From the NCBI GenBank assembly GCA_947652115.1, contig OX393566.1:17544263-17608262 (forward strand): 64,000 nt of DNA, in the 5' to 3' direction. The notes beneath the pieces are model-generated. The model was not told the DNA's origin. It worked only from the letters and a program-made list of their open reading frames with translations, and did no database searches. Source of the stretch: Blastomussa wellsi. Lineage: Eukaryota; Cnidaria; Anthozoa; Scleractinia; Plerogyridae. This document shows, in pieces, positions 44,790 to 61,560 of the stretch. A program made the translations under genes and the position numbers. The stretch's first letter is position 1. Each line of letters opens with the position of its first letter.

Positions 44790-47575
44790 TTGAAATGGTA
44801 ACTTTCAATTGATCATTTATTACTGAAAAACAGTCACGCGCGAGTAAGTGCTAGTTTGTTACTTTCCTTACACTGATTTGTAATCATTCTTTGAAATTTG
44901 AAAACACGCAATCATCTTTGACTGAATCTTTTAAACCACGTGCGAGTGATTAATTGCTTTTCAAGCAAAAGTATTACCTCATAATTAAATGTATTAATGC
45001 TATATTTTTTACAGCTCTCAAGACTGTTTTCAAAAAAATTTTGTTTTAATAAAAACGTTCTTTAACAACTTCCGTTATTTAGTTCTTGCCAACAGAAGTT
45101 CGGAATGTGAACATTGTTACAGCAAAAGTGTAAAAAGAAAATTAATCCTAACCATTACGGCCATCGCAAATACTTTCCGAATAAAACAAACAACAGTGAT
45201 TCAACGAGCTTTAAGTGGCATGCATTATGAAAGTCAATATGGCGTTTCCCAAGTTCTTCCTTCAATGCATAAAGCAACTGGCTGAATTGCAATTAACCTC
45301 CTTTACAACGGCGATTATTTTCACAAGAATGTCAAGGTCGTAAATGGCCATATATTACCTATTGAAATTAACCTTCATAAAACATAAAGCAGGCATAAAT
45401 GAATTAATACTTCCCTTCTACCAAAGCGCATATTACCTATTCCCTTCTGCGCAATTTGATTGTGTTTGACATTTCCCTACGATATAACTCACGAGAAGTG
45501 TGGCGTGTAGTGTTTCTACTCTCAACCGGGAACCGGTAGTCAGGTCAAGTCATCTGACGAATTACGAATAATGGGCCGTAATAAAAACATCGAAGATGTG
45601 GTCGAAGATGGAGTAGCGTTAAAGTTATTGTTCATCGTGACTCCTACTAGTCTTCGAGGTTGACACACCACATGGCGATAAAGGACAAACCCTGCAAATT
45701 ATTGCTGGATTTTACAAACAAAATGTAGCAAAACTTCAAAGATGAAACAAGATTTTTATATTAGAGCCATAGCATTGCGTGCGACGTTTACGAAGGAAAC
45801 GTTAGCTAATTGCCGCCACCACACTTCTCGTACGTTCTCGAAGTTGCCTCACGAAATCGTCCTAAAACAATTCGAAGCCGATAAAATTCGGAGATAATTT
45901 TCCAAAATTCACACAAGGTGCAAGGAGAACGGAAGGAAGGCACTTAGGGTAAGATGAAATGAATCCTGAACGCAAGCATTTAGTTGTCAATTAACGAACA
46001 TTATATTTAAGACAGTGAGTACAAAACCACATCCTATATATATATATATGGGTATCGATTACATAAGAAAACGCATATCCTGGGAATCAATTGTGAAACA
46101 TTATCAGATACCTTCATTTTACAGCTGTAAAGGTAGTAAAGCACGCTATCATTTTGATGACTCTTTCCAAGTCATATATTTAGTCCATATATTACTCCTC
46201 ATACTTGACAATTTAAAATTGTTGATAGTATCAATTTTAAAATGAAAAACTTTCTCATAAAATCATTTATACAAATGCGTAGTCACTCGGGAGTTGTACT
46301 GTCGTTTAATTTGTTACCGCCACGAAACATGAACAAATCATGATTTTGTTGGGATTTCAAGTCTCTGATCGTAAAACTTCCAACAGAATGTCAAATACAA
46401 AGTAAGGTGACAAAGAAGAACGAATCCGCTACGCATTTCAAGTAACTGCGGCGTTCAATCGAAGAGAACGTATCTCGCACACCGAACAACATATACGTTT
46501 GAGAAAGGTCGTATAGCATGATATGCTCGCAAAGAAATAACGGATAGGATAAACATCATCGGTACTTTGACTACTCTGTGTGGTATATAAGTAAGCCTCA
46601 ATAAAAAGTGAATTTCTACCTAACTTTGATGTTTTCAACCAACAAATATGATTCCCTTGCTTCCGTACCAGCGTATTCGAAAACATTTAAAGTGCGATTC
46701 AATCGCACTTCTTAAATGTGTGGTGATTGATAGCATTGAAACTGTTACATTTGATATATAGTTTATGACTTAAAAGTCACTTTTGAGGCTAATATTAGCA
46801 ATATTTGCCACAGAGTCGAAACTAATGGCCTCGTATCTTAAACTGTTCCTTCTAGATTAATTAAATCTTTTTTGAATGCGCTTGACGAGATGATTAATTT
46901 CATTGAAATGTTCACAGCTAATGACTATAAAATCGCATTATTTGACGCCGACTCACGTTATTTTCCTCATTTGTATCTGTTCCTTAAATATTTTAATTAT
47001 TTGGTTGTTGGATGTACTTCACATGTACGATGATAAATTGGGCTGAAATGTTCACAAAGCGAGGCTATAAATCGTTGTTAATAGCATTTTATTTGACGCC
47101 CACCTAGGTCATTGGCCTCACTTCTCATTTGCACCACCATATTATTGACGACAAATTCGGGACACACGCCCACACATCTATTTCAGTATGTGAAGAGTTT
47201 TTCGCTGCCTTCTTAATTACTGTGTATTAACGGATCATCCGATCTTCTTACAGGCCATCAGATATCAAGGCAGTCTGTGTTTTTAATATAATGAAATGTA
47301 GTAGTCTTGTATAGTTTATGTTTGGCCAAGAAGTATAACGTGACGCTCGGTCAACAGATAGAAGATCACTTATTTTCGCCTCTGGGAATATTAACGGTCT
47401 CGGAGAAAAAACTTCAACGTTTCCCTAGAGGCCATCTGTCTCCTCATTGGCTAAAAGCCTACAGTTATTTCTGGCAACCGAAGATTATTCATTAATCTGC
47501 TAGCAGATTGGTGAAAAAGAAAAGCTGGGTTTTTTAATTTTCCATGGCAATTCTCAGCGGAAATTCTGCAATTGG

Positions 47576-47690
<115 letters not shown>

Positions 47691-47739
47691 GAGCGCTCTT
47701 ACAAATTCTGAGGGAGCGCTGTTACAAATTCTGAGGCAA

Positions 47740-48174
47740 GGTTGGACATTAAAGCGGGAGGGTTCTGGGCAAGAGGAGTTACGGCATTTTTTGATGTTAG
47801 AGTTACGCACGTCAACTCCAAGAGTTACCAGAGCAAGCCAACATCGGAAGTGTTTAAGGAGCAAGAGGAAGAGAAGAAGCGCAAGTACCAGCAGCGAGTG
47901 TTAGATGTAGAAATGGGTTCGTTTACGCCTTTAGTGTTTTGAACCAATGGCGGAATGGGAAATGAGTGTCAGCGGTTCTTAAAGCATCTCGCGGATAAGA
48001 TAGCTGAGAAAGATACTGAGCCTTATCGTTGTAATCACTTGGCTCAGGACACAGATTTCGTTTGAACTCTTAAGATCGGTACATGCATGCGTTAGAGGTT
48101 CGCGAACGCCGTTTCGTAGCAAGATAGAGCAATCATTAGACTGTAAAATAAATGTAGCCAGTGCGGATATTTGA
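47740..48174 (+). pseudogene. Decayed C-terminal domain fragment of a mobile-element-type protein (unit 1)
   Basis: Open codons from about 47742 read AGGFWARGVTAFFDVRVTHV, then KYQQRVLDVEMGSFTPLVF, a TGA at 47940, then in the same phase TNGGMGNECQRFLKHLADKI; a phase shift near 48062 leads to FELLRSVHACVRGSRTPFRS before the final TGA. I recall this domain (GFW...FFDVRV...FTPLVF...GGMG) as common in cnidarian multi-copy, reverse-transcriptase-linked proteins, possibly nuclease-like. It is clearly broken. Confidence 0.55.
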
Positions 48175-48378
48175 AATACACGGCTTATGTGCTTTTATAC
48201 TTAGGGCGTTTTATGGACACTGGTTTAGCCGTCATTAGTATAATTCGATTGTTGATTTTAATATCTCGGTATCATGGGATTTGCAATTTTATAGAATTTT
48301 GAACTTCTATTATCAATTATCTAATTTTTACTTCTTTTATGTAAGTAAGTTATTTTTGTTATTAGTAATATTACTTTA

Positions 48379-48461
<83 letters not shown>
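48379..48461 (+). repeat. (ATT)n microsatellite, unit 1 second array
   Basis: About 27 ATT triplets, followed by ATCATTTATTTCATCTGTGG; produces an artificial poly-Ile frame. Counterpart in unit 2 at 52362-52440. Confidence 0.97.
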
Positions 48462-48462
<1 letters not shown>

Positions 48463-48599
48463 CATTTATTTCATCTGTGGAATCTTTCTTGAGTAGTTAC
48501 GCACTCTAAAACTTTTAATAAACGCAATTTCAGAAGGAGCTCCGCTTTTAGGTTAGGCTAAATCGATATATTATCCTCGCTGGTGGCGTTTCGTATTAG

Positions 48600-48791
48600 T
48601 GAGGCCCTGTTAGGGGGGTCTTTATGTCCCCCGTCTGAATTTGAAACATTTCCACGTCGCAATTTCGGAAGGTTCACATGCCGCTGTCGTAATTTCGCGT
48701 GAGCGGCTTGTCGTTCGTCGTCATTTCAGCCCCTTCATGTCGCCGGTTCATAGCCGTGTCGCCTGTTGGAATTTACCCTAACAGGGCCTCA
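48600..48791. mobile_element. 192-bp MITE with 16-bp perfect TIRs and TTAG target duplication (unit 1)
   Basis: Starts TGAGGCCCTGTTAGGG and ends with its exact reverse complement CCCTAACAGGGCCTCA. Flanked by TTAG at 48596-48599 and 48792-48795. Unit 3 has a single uninterrupted TTAG at the same place (55817-55820), which proves insertion. Confidence 0.95.
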
Positions 48792-51591
48792 TTAGTCTTT
48801 TTGCATTCAAATGGCCACTTCTACTTCTTTTAAGGAATGTTCGCAAGAATATTACCCTGCAAGGGAATGAGAAAATGCTTTCATGTACTTGACAACTGCA
48901 CTGAAACGGTAACTTTCAATTGATCATTTATTACTGAAAAACAGTCACGCGCGAGTAAGTGCTAGTTTGTTACTTTCCTTACACTGATTTGTAATCATTC
49001 TTTGAAATTTGAAAACACGCAATCATCTTTGACTGACACTTTTAAACCACGTGCGAGTGATTAATTGCTTTTCAAGCAAAAGTATTACCTCATAATTAAA
49101 TGTATTAATGCTATATTTTTTACAGCTCTCAAGACTGTTTTAAAAAAAATTTGTTTTAATAAATCGTTCTTTAACAACTTCCGTTATTTAGTTCTTGCCA
49201 ACAGAAGTTCGGAATGTTAACATTGTTACAGCAAAATGTAAAAAGAAAATTAATCCTAACCATTACGGCCATCGCAAATACTTTCCGAATAAAACAAACA
49301 ACAGTGATTCAACGAGCTTTAAGTGGCATGCATTATGAAAGTCAATATGGCGTTTCCCAAGTTCTTCCTTCAATGCATAAAGCAACTGGCTGAATTGCAA
49401 TTAACCTCCTTTACAACGGCGATTATTTTCACAAGAATGTCAAGGTCGTAAATGGCCATATGTTACCTATTGAAATTAACCTTCATAAAGCATAAAGCAG
49501 GCATAAATGAATTAATACTTCCCTTCTACCAAACCGCATATTACCTATTCCGTTCTGCGCAATTTGATTATGTTTAACATTTCCCTACGATATAACTCAC
49601 GAGAATCGAAGATGTGGTCGAAGATGGAGTAGCGTTAAAGTTATTGTTTATCGTGACTCCTACTAGTCTTCGAGGTTGACACACCACATGGCGATAAAGG
49701 ACAAACCTTGCAAATTATTGCTGGATTTTACAAACAAAATGTAGCAAAACTTCAAAGATGAAACAAGATTTTTATATTAGAGCCATAGCATTGCGTGCGA
49801 CGTTTACGAAGGAAACGTTAGCTAATTGCCGCCACCACACTTCTCGTACGTTCTCGAAGTTGCCTCACGAAATCGTCCTAAAACAATTCGAAGCCGATAA
49901 AATTCGAAGATAATTTTCCAAAATTCACACAAGGTGCAAGGAGAACGGAAGGAAGGCACTTAGGGTAAGATGAAATGAATCCTGAACGCAAGCATTTAGT
50001 TGTCAATTAACGAACATTATATTTAAGACAGTGAGTACAAAACCACATCCTATATATATATATATGGGTATCGATTACATAAGAAAACGCATATCCTGGG
50101 AATCAATTGTGAAACATTATCAGATACCTTCATTTTACAGCTGTAAAGGTAGTAAAGCACGCTATCATTTTGATGACTCTTTCCAAGTCATATATTTAGT
50201 CCATATATTACTCCTCATACTTGACAATTTAAAATTGTTGATAGTATCAATTTTAAAATGAAAAACTTTCTCATAAAATCATTTATACAAATGCGTAGTC
50301 ACTCGGGAGTTGTACCGTCGTTTAATTTGTTACCGCCACGAAACATGAACAAATCATGATTTTGTTGGGATTTCAAGTCTCTGATCGTAAAACTTCCAAC
50401 AGAATGTCAAATACAAAGTAAGGTGACAAAGAAGAACGAATCCGCTACGCATTTCAAGTAACTGCGGCGTTCAATCGAAGAGAACGTATCTCGCACACCG
50501 AACAACATATACGTTTGAGAAAGGTCGTATAGCATGATATGCTCGCAAAGAGATAACGGGTAGGATAAACATCATCGGTACTTTGACTACTCTGTGTGGT
50601 ATATAAGTAAGCCTCAATAAAAAGTGAATTTCTACCTAACTTTGATGTTTTCAACCAACAAATATGATTCCCTTGCCTCCGTACCAGCGTATTTGAAAAC
50701 ATTTAAAATGCGATTCAATCGCACTTCTTAAATGTGTGGTGATTGATAGCATTGAAACTGTTACATTTGATATATAGTTTATGACTTTAAAGTCACTTTT
50801 GAGGCTAATATTAGCAATATTTGCCACAGAGTCGAAACTAATGGCCTCGTATCTTAAACTGTTCCTTCTAGATTAATTAAATCTTTTTTGAATGCGCTTG
50901 ACGAGATGATTAATTTCATTGAAATGTTCACAGCTAATGACTATAAAATCGCATTATTTGACGCCGACTCACGTTATTTTCCTCATTTGTATCTGTTCCT
51001 TAAATATTTTAATTATTTGGTTGTTGGATGTACTTCACATGTACGATGATAAATTGGGCTGAAATGTTCACAAAGCGAGGCTATAAATCGTTGTTAATAG
51101 CATTTTATTTGACGCCCACCTAGGTCATTGGCCTCACTTCTCATTTGCACCACCATATTATTGACGACAAATTCGGGACACACGCCCACACATCTATTTC
51201 AGTATGTGAAGAGTTTTTCGCTGCCTTCTTAATTACTGTGTATTAACGGATCATCCGATCTTCTTACAGGCCATCAGATATCAAGGCAGTCTGTGTTTTT
51301 AATATAATGAAATGTAGTAGTCTTGTATAGTTTATGTTTGGCCAAGAAGTATAACGTGACGCTCGGTCAACAGATAGAAGATCACTTATTTTCGCCTCTG
51401 GGAATATTAACGGTCTCGGAGAAAAAACTTCAACGTTTCCCTAGAGGCCATCTGTCTCCTCATTGGCTAAAAGCCTACAGTTATTTCTGGCAACCGAAGA
51501 TTATTCATTAATCTGCTAGCAGATTGGTGAAAAAGAAAAGCTGGGTTTTTTAATTTTCCATGGCAATTCTCAGCGGAAATTCTGCAATTGG

Positions 51592-51673
<82 letters not shown>
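51592..51673 (+). repeat. (ATT)n microsatellite, unit 2 first array
   Basis: Shorter than its unit 1 counterpart by about 11 triplets, as expected of a slippage-prone array. Confidence 0.97.
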
Positions 51674-51722
51674 GAGCGCTCTTACAAATTCTGAGGGAGC
51701 GCTGTTACAAATTCTGAGGCAA

Positions 51723-52157
51723 GGTTGGACATTAAAGCGGGAGGGTTCTGGGCAAGAGGAGTTACGGCATTTTTTGATGTTAGAGTTACGCACGTCAACT
51801 CCAAGAGTTACCAGAGCAAGCCAACATCGGAAGTGTTTAAGGAGCAAGAGGAAGAGAAGAAGCGCAAGTACCAGCAGCGAGTGTTAGATGTAGAAATGGG
51901 TTCGTTTACGCCTTTAGTGTTTTGAACCAATGGCGGAATGGGAAATGAGTGTCAGCGGTTCTTAAAGCATCTCGCGGATAAGATAGCTGAGAAAGATACT
52001 GAGCCTTATCGTTGTAATCACTTGGCTCAGGACACAGATTTCGTTTGAACTCTTAAGATCGGTACATGCATGCGTTAGAGGTTCGCGAACGCCGTTTCGT
52101 AGCAAGATAGAGCAATCATTAGACTGTAAAATAAATGTAGCCAGTGCGGATATTTGA
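51723..52157 (+). pseudogene. Same decayed domain fragment, unit 2 copy
   Basis: Matches 47740-48174 with the same TGA and the same phase shift, so the breaks are older than the duplication of units 1 and 2. Confidence 0.55.
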
Positions 52158-52361
52158 AATACACGGCTTATGTGCTTTTATACTTAGGGCGTTTTATGGA
52201 CACTGGTTTAGCCGTCATTAGTATAATTCGATTGTTGATTTTAATATCTCGGTATCATGGGATTTGCAATTTTATAGAATTTTGAACTTCTATTATCAAT
52301 TATCTAATTTTTACTTCTTTTATGTAAGTAAGTTATTTTTGTTATTAGTAATATTACTTTA

Positions 52362-52440
<79 letters not shown>
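52362..52440 (+). repeat. (ATT)n microsatellite, unit 2 second array
   Basis: Counterpart of 48379-48461, one triplet shorter. Confidence 0.97.
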
Positions 52441-52442
<2 letters not shown>

Positions 52443-52579
52443 CATTTATTTCATCTGTGGAATCTTTCTTGAGTAGTTACGCACTCTAAAACTTTTAATA
52501 AACGCAATTTCAGAAGGAGCTCCGCTTTTAGGTTAGGCTAAATCGATATATTATCCTCGCTGGTGGCGTTTCGTATTAG

Positions 52580-52771
52580 TGAGGCCCTGTTAGGGGGGTC
52601 TTTATGTCCCCCGTCTGAATTTGAAACATTTCCACGTCGCAATTTCGGAAGGTTCACATGCCGCTGTCGTAATTTCGCGTGAGCGGCTTGTCGTTCGTCG
52701 TCATTTCAGCCCCTTCATGTCGCCGGTTCATAGCCGTGTCGCCTGTTGGAATTTACCCTAACAGGGCCTCA
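52580..52771. mobile_element. 192-bp MITE, unit 2 copy
   Basis: Same position, length and TTAG flanks as 48600-48791; inherited by duplication rather than inserted anew. Confidence 0.95.
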
Positions 52772-52880
52772 TTAGTCTTTTTGCATTCAAATGGCCACTT
52801 CTACTTCTTTTAAGGAATGTTCGCAAGAATATTACCCTGCAAGGGAATGAGAAAATGCTTTCATGTACTTGACAACTGCA

Positions 52881-55925
<3,045 letters not shown>

Positions 55926-58200
55926 ATTGTTTTTACAAGAATGCCAAGGTCATCATATTTCTTACTTTTAACAGTATTTTAAGATGAAATAAAACAGAAA
56001 TGACTTAAATGGCTTCCCTTTTACCGAAGAAACTCAGTATTGACTCTGTGATCTTTGTAACTCAATCGTTTCTAAGTTCTGTCTCCCAGAATATATTGGC
56101 TATAGGTCCCTAACTTGATATATATCTTACCATGTCACTAACCGAGAGTTTGGAAACTGAAAGAAATACATTCTGGGTGACGCTTATGATGAAAAAGCTG
56201 GCTTACTGTCGGATCAGAGACTTCAATACGCTCCAATTGACATCCGACAAATGTCGTCTATAAACTATTTGAAGCTGATAGAATTAGACGATGCTTTCAC
56301 TAACGAAATGGTACTATGTAAGGGTAGGAGAGTATTTTAAGTAAGATGATAGAATCCTCAAACACTGAGAATGGCGATTATAACCCACATCGGCATCGAT
56401 GATATAATTACGATAGAAATCTGTCTTTTATTTGTTTACATGTATCAAAGAAACGGATTAAATTCTTCATACCTTGTTCTGAATCGTCATCTGATATTGT
56501 ACCAGCAGTAACGATACCAATATTTTGATAACATTGCATCTGATCCGTATCAGAAATGTTTTGTAGCGTGGTCGGTTACATATTGCTTGTTTCATATTAA
56601 AAACGTGAAATAACCCACGAAAAACAAAGAACCTGATACACGAAGTCAGACCTTTATCACCGGAGCTCCCCATGCAGCTACGCATTTCCCAACCAAGGTT
56701 TATCTTGAAAAGAACGTGCCTTGTCTTCGAAAACTAGGGTGTCGTACTATCCTTTAATTTGTTTGCGCCACGAAATATGAACAAATATCTTTTTTGGATT
56801 TCGAATCTGATCGCAAAACTTCCAACAGGATATCAGACACAAAAGTATGCTTACAAAATTAAAAGAACGAATCCGATTCTGCTTCGAATAATGAAACGGC
56901 AACCGAGACAAATCTTATAACATGATAACTTCGCTAAGAATCAAAGGTTAAAACGTTAAAACATGAACGACCCTTCATGCCGGATAAGCTGCTATAATAT
57001 TACGAATTTCTACCTACTTTTGATGATGGTTGAATACAAAAAATATGATTCTCGTGCCTCGATTCCTACAGAAAAGCTAGACAGTTAACGAGTGCATGAG
57101 GTGATTGATAGCATTAAAACTGCTCCTATTTGATTCATAGTTTATGGTTTTGAAATCCCCTTGAAGGCTAAAATTAGCAATATTTGCCGCATAGTCCAAA
57201 CTAATGGCCTCGTTTTTTAGACCTTTTCATCTAGATTAATTGTGTGTTTCTTGTATGCACGTTGCGAGTGAGATGATTAATTCTTTTGAAATGCTCACCG
57301 CATATTAATAGCTTATGACTACAAAATCGCTCTAAAGACCAAATTAGCATTATTTTACGCCGACTCACGTTATTTTCTCATTTTTATCTGTTCGTTTAGA
57401 ATTAACTTTTTAACTTTTGTCTGTTGAATGGAGATAGTTCTCAGCTCTCTAATTTCATTGGATCTTGATAGCACGTAGCTCTAGCGTTTTAGTTCTAGGG
57501 TCCATTTTTACTGTTTTTTTTTTGTTTATCATTTCTTCAGCCAATACGGTGGCACCCGGTGGCACCTCGCAAAGAGCTGCGTACCGTCCCGTTTAATGCA
57601 CTAGGCCAGGTGAATACGATGATCAATTGGAATGAAATGCCCACAACTGATTTATAGCGTGGCTATAAAATTGTTGTTAATAGCATTATTTGGCGCCGAT
57701 CGCGCGACTTACGTTATTTGCCTCATTTTTCATCTACACCACCATATAAATGACAAATCAATTCGACCTGCCAATACAATTATTTCAGAGTGTGAAGAGT
57801 CTTTCTCCTGACTCTTAATTGTGAACAAGCACATCATCCGATAATTTTACCGGCTATCGGATATCAAGGAAGTCTGTCATAATATAAATTTTTAAGTAAA
57901 ACGTTTTGTTATACCCAAAATGAAATGTATTTTCTATTCGACCATAAAGTATCACGTGACACGAGTTGAAACAAAAAACAGAGCGCTTGTTTTCGCCTCT
58001 GGGAATATTAAGGCTCTCGGAGAAACAAGACTCAGCGCTTCCCCTTGGGCCAGCAATTAATTGCTTATTGTCCAAGTTCTCTTATCCCTTGTAAACATGT
58101 TATATCCTGAGAATATGGCCTTTCTATTCTTCGCTCACGGCGTTTTGGATTAGATAATTAATTGCATTCAAATGACGCCTTTTATCACCCAGCAAGGATA
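55926..58200 (+). repeat. Older, diverged copy of the tandem unit
   Basis: The same order of landmarks as the core units but with many differences: TTTAATTTGTTTGCGCCACGA (56753; TTTAATTTGTTACCGCCACG in unit 1), AAAACTTCCAACAG (56815), TTTGCCGCATAGTCCAAACT (57183), TTCGCCTCTGGGAATATTAA (57992). No gene was recognised. Confidence 0.8.
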
Positions 58201-58221
58201 TGGGGAAATTGTTTTCATGTC

Positions 58222-58550
58222 CTGTAACTGTACTGTAACTGTACTGTAACTGTACTGTAACTGTACTGTAACTGTATTGTAACTGTACTGTAACTGTACT
58301 GTAACTGTATTGTAACTGTACTGTAACTGTACTGTAACTGTATTGTAACTGTACTGTAACTGTACTGTAACTGTATTGTAACTGTACTGTAACTGTACTG
58401 TAACTGTATTGTAACTGTACTGTAACTGTACTGTAACTGTATTGTAACTGTACTGTAACTGTACTGTAACTGTATTGTAACTGTACTGTAACTGTACTGT
58501 AACTGTACTGTAACTGTCCTGTAACTGTACTGTAACTGTACTGTAACTGT
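58222..58550. repeat. 11-bp satellite (CTGTAACTGTA) with 33-bp higher-order period
   Basis: About 30 copies of an 11-mer. In the central part every third copy starts T instead of C (TTGTAACTGTA), giving a 33-bp repeat of three monomers; the ends are homogeneous CTGTA type. A long minus-strand frame through it (58168-58602) is an artefact of the repeat. Confidence 0.95.
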
Positions 58551-59300
58551 TTTTTACAAGAATGCCAAGGTCTGAAATGATCATATTTATCACTTTAAAC
58601 AATATTTTAGATAAAATAAAAGAGAAATGAATGAAATGGCTTCCCTTTTACCGAAGGAACTCGATGACTTGTTGTCATCTTTGTAATTCGCTCATGTCTA
58701 AGCTCTCTCCCTGAATATATTACCTATATGTTTCTAACATGATATCCTAACCATGCAACTCATCGAGAGTTTGGGAATAATTAAGGACAAACTCTGCGTC
58801 TTGTTGTTATATACATATATTTTTTTTTCAATGAAGCAAAATGTGAAGAAACAAGTATATAATATCAAAAAAATAAATAAATTGTGGATGATGTTTATCA
58901 TGGAAAAGCTGACTTTCTGTTTTAAGAGAGACTGACTGCTGCACCAAGCGGTTTAAGTCTCGTATGCACTCCAATGTGCCGACTCCAATTTTCGTTTATT
59001 TGAAGCTCATAGAATTTGACTATACTTTCACTAACAAAATGGTATTAATTAAGGGGCGTAGATTATTCGTAAGGAATACTGTTATGTATACATACAAATA
59101 AATACAGGAGAGAATTCCCAAAACATTGAAAATAACGAGTATAAAAACCACTTCGACATCGATGACATTACAAATAACGATAAAAATCAGTTTTTCAAAA
59201 GAAAACACATTTCCTCGCAACTTTACAATGTGATCAGATGCTTTTCCAGCTAATAAGGTCGTTACCCATACCAATATGTTTCAACCTTTTCTGTTGCATG
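58551..59300 (+). repeat. Further diverged partial copy of the tandem unit
   Basis: CAAGAATGCCAAGGTC (58558), GGCTTCCCTTTTACCGAAG (58638) and CCAAGCGGTTTAAGTCTCGT (58943) repeat landmarks of 55938-56300 and 44537. This marks the right edge of the array. Confidence 0.65.
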
Positions 59301-60166
59301 TTGCTTGCGTAATATTGAAAGCATCAAATAATTACCCAACCTAACCAACAGAGGATGTCATTTCCGCTAGACTATTTCATACATAATCATCGTTGCAGTG
59401 ACTCTTAATGCGAAGACTACGCTTATTCGCCCACTTCCGACTTGTACTCTATCCGAATAAAGCATGCTTTTAAATGAGCTCTTACAGGATGTATCCTTGT
59501 TGAAAAGGGTCAAAACAACAAGATCATGACTAGACAGTGATATATACATCAAGATTCCTATATATACACCAGGATTCGTGAATATACATCAAGATTCATA
59601 CATAAATCAACACTGCGCCAAATTTAAAATATTCTGGAGTATTCTAGCCTCGAATATGTCAGTGTGATGCCATAGAATTTTAGAGTATTCAAGGGGTACG
59701 CTATACGTGAAGTGCACCTGGAGTAATCAAGAGTATTCGATTTGAATACGTGAAGTTCCCCTGGAGTTTTCACTGAGTATTCAATATTGAATACGTGATG
59801 CATACCTGGAGTGTTCAATTCGAATACCAAGAAACAGGCCGGATTCTAATAGGATATCCCAGGTGTATTTCGAATCAGGCGTACTAGAATACGTCGGAAA
59901 ATTGCAGTATATTTGTTTACAAACATTGTTTGTTTTATTTAAATAGCCAACAGGTTAAACAAAATAGCTCTCTGTTTCAATAACCAATAGTTTTCTGGTT
60001 GGCACATTAATGACAATGGGTGACGTCACTGGTATCTTCCCTATACGAGGCGTGTGCCGACTAGTATTTGAGCGAATTCTGACCCGAATATTTGCCTTTT
60101 CGCGCAGTGTCTGTAAACATCCATGGAGTGTCGAATTTTTTTGTCTTTTTTGCCAGGGTATTAGAG
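59301..60166. other. Non-coding; short local repeats
   Basis: ATATACATCAAGATTC variants recur three to four times at 59540-59602. 59690-59830 repeats GAATACGTGAAG / CCTGGAGT-TTCA phrases. No gene was recognised. Confidence 0.5.
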
Positions 60167-61012
60167 TATGGTGGCCGACTGTTCTCACAGAAAAAATGGG
60201 CCAAATTCTAAAATATTCGAAGAAAAAGCGAAGAAAAAAACACTTTTTCGTTGAATAATTTTTTTTTCTGAAAAATAAAAAAAATATATAAAAAAATAAA
60301 AGGGATATACTACAAATGTTTTAAAATAAATTTAATTTTGGTTAAAAAAAATGAAAAACAAATTAAGAAACATGTTTCGGAAATGAAAAAACAAAAATAA
60401 ACTAGAGTATATTTACAAAAAATAAGTAAATATAAAAAACACAAAGAATAAAATCAGAGTTTTGATTTCAATACCAAATACATTTGAATTTCAAAAACGC
60501 TGTGAGAACGACCGGCCGATCGTTCTCATACAAAATTGTAATTGAAAACAAAATGTTTGATGACGGCCGAGTGTTCTCATAGCCCGCTATATCCATGATC
60601 AGCGGTCTTCTAATCAAAGATGGCGGAAAGGTCGATCCGAAGCAGTGACACACGAACCAGATCTACGTCATCTACGCTATGTTATGAAAAATGTCAGACG
60701 AAAGGAGATTCTGGACTTCAATTGTTCGTCGGGATTTTCTTGAACATGCTTAGAGTTTGGGAACTTTGAGCAGAAGACTGGTTCAAAAAGGCGTACCAGT
60801 GCAGTAAGACACGACTAAGAGGGTCTTCAAATTCTGCTTTGTGTGGTGTTGTCAAACCAAGTTTACCGGGAGTGGAGGGGTGCTCCCATATGAACAAAGG
60901 CGTACGAGGCGTCTGGGGGGCTGCAGCGCTCCCCAGTTTAAAAAATTTTCGACATTTTTCGGGCAAAACGCGTAGAATGGACCAATTCCAATATATTAAA
61001 ATTCTAATATGG

Positions 61013-61108
61013 CGCCGAGGCTTAGGGGAATAAAACAAAAGAAATTATTTATTCATCCCTAAGCCTCGATGCAAAATCTTTTGTTTTATTCCCCCCGAAC
61101 CTCGGTGA
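61013..61108. mobile_element. Small hairpin element inside the TIR transposon
   Basis: GCCGAGGCTTAGGGGAATAA near the left is mirrored by TTATTCCCCCCGAACCTCGG at the right, and AAAACAAAAGAA / TTTTGTTTT extends the pairing. About 96 bp in all. Confidence 0.55.
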
Positions 61109-61334
61109 CATGTTAGCGTCGCGCAGGCTTGTCAACACTTTTACACTGTCACGTTGCCTGAACAAAACCATGTATTGGCAAACGTAACACGCAACATAGT
61201 CAACAGACGTGCGCGTGAAAATTTACAGCTTAATCGTGTGGTGCTAGAATGTCACATTGACGAATAAAGGAGATAGAAACCAAAACACTGAGCTCAAGAG
61301 AAAAAAGCTCGTCCGAGTTGATGCAAGAAACAAC

Positions 61335-61560
61335 CTTGGCATACATACATACATACATACATACTTTATTTAAGGTATTATAAACAAATAAATACAAGTA
61401 ATACCCTAAAAAGGAAGTTTAAGAGGTTGACCCTATGTGAATAAACTTCCAAAATAAAAATCAAAAATATATATCTATAAGTAGACTCTAAAATGGATAA
61501 AAAAAGAAAAACCCTAAGAAATACACATATATGATTTAAGAGCTAATTTAAAACATCTCA
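61335..61560 (-). mobile_element. Possible non-LTR retrotransposon 3' tail
   Basis: On the minus strand an AT-rich tail ends in AAATAAAG followed by (TATG)n at 61335-61361, as in CR1/L2-type 3' ends. No coding part is left. Confidence 0.4.

Larger units (their letters stand above)
48901..52880 (+). repeat. Tandem array unit 2 (3980 bp)
   Basis: Near-identical to unit 3 over their shared parts and very close to unit 1. Starts CTGAAACGGTAACTTTCAAT. Lacks the roughly 97-bp segment of unit 1. Confidence 0.97.

Noticed and set aside
46015..46245. 76-codon frame repeated in all three array units (50031, 54011), with the 82-codon minus-strand frame next to it
   Set aside because: Conserved only because the units are recent duplicates; starts with GTG, has no family resemblance, and the diverged copy at 55926-58200 does not keep it open.
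48281..48496. Poly-isoleucine frames (also 52264-52476) and the poly-tyrosine frame at 55568-55777
   Set aside because: Translations of ATT microsatellites; length changes with array length between units.
58168..58602. 144-codon minus-strand frame with an 11-residue repeat
   Set aside because: It is produced by the 11-bp satellite, which reads openly in every phase with the same period; there is no start context, and the flanks are non-coding.
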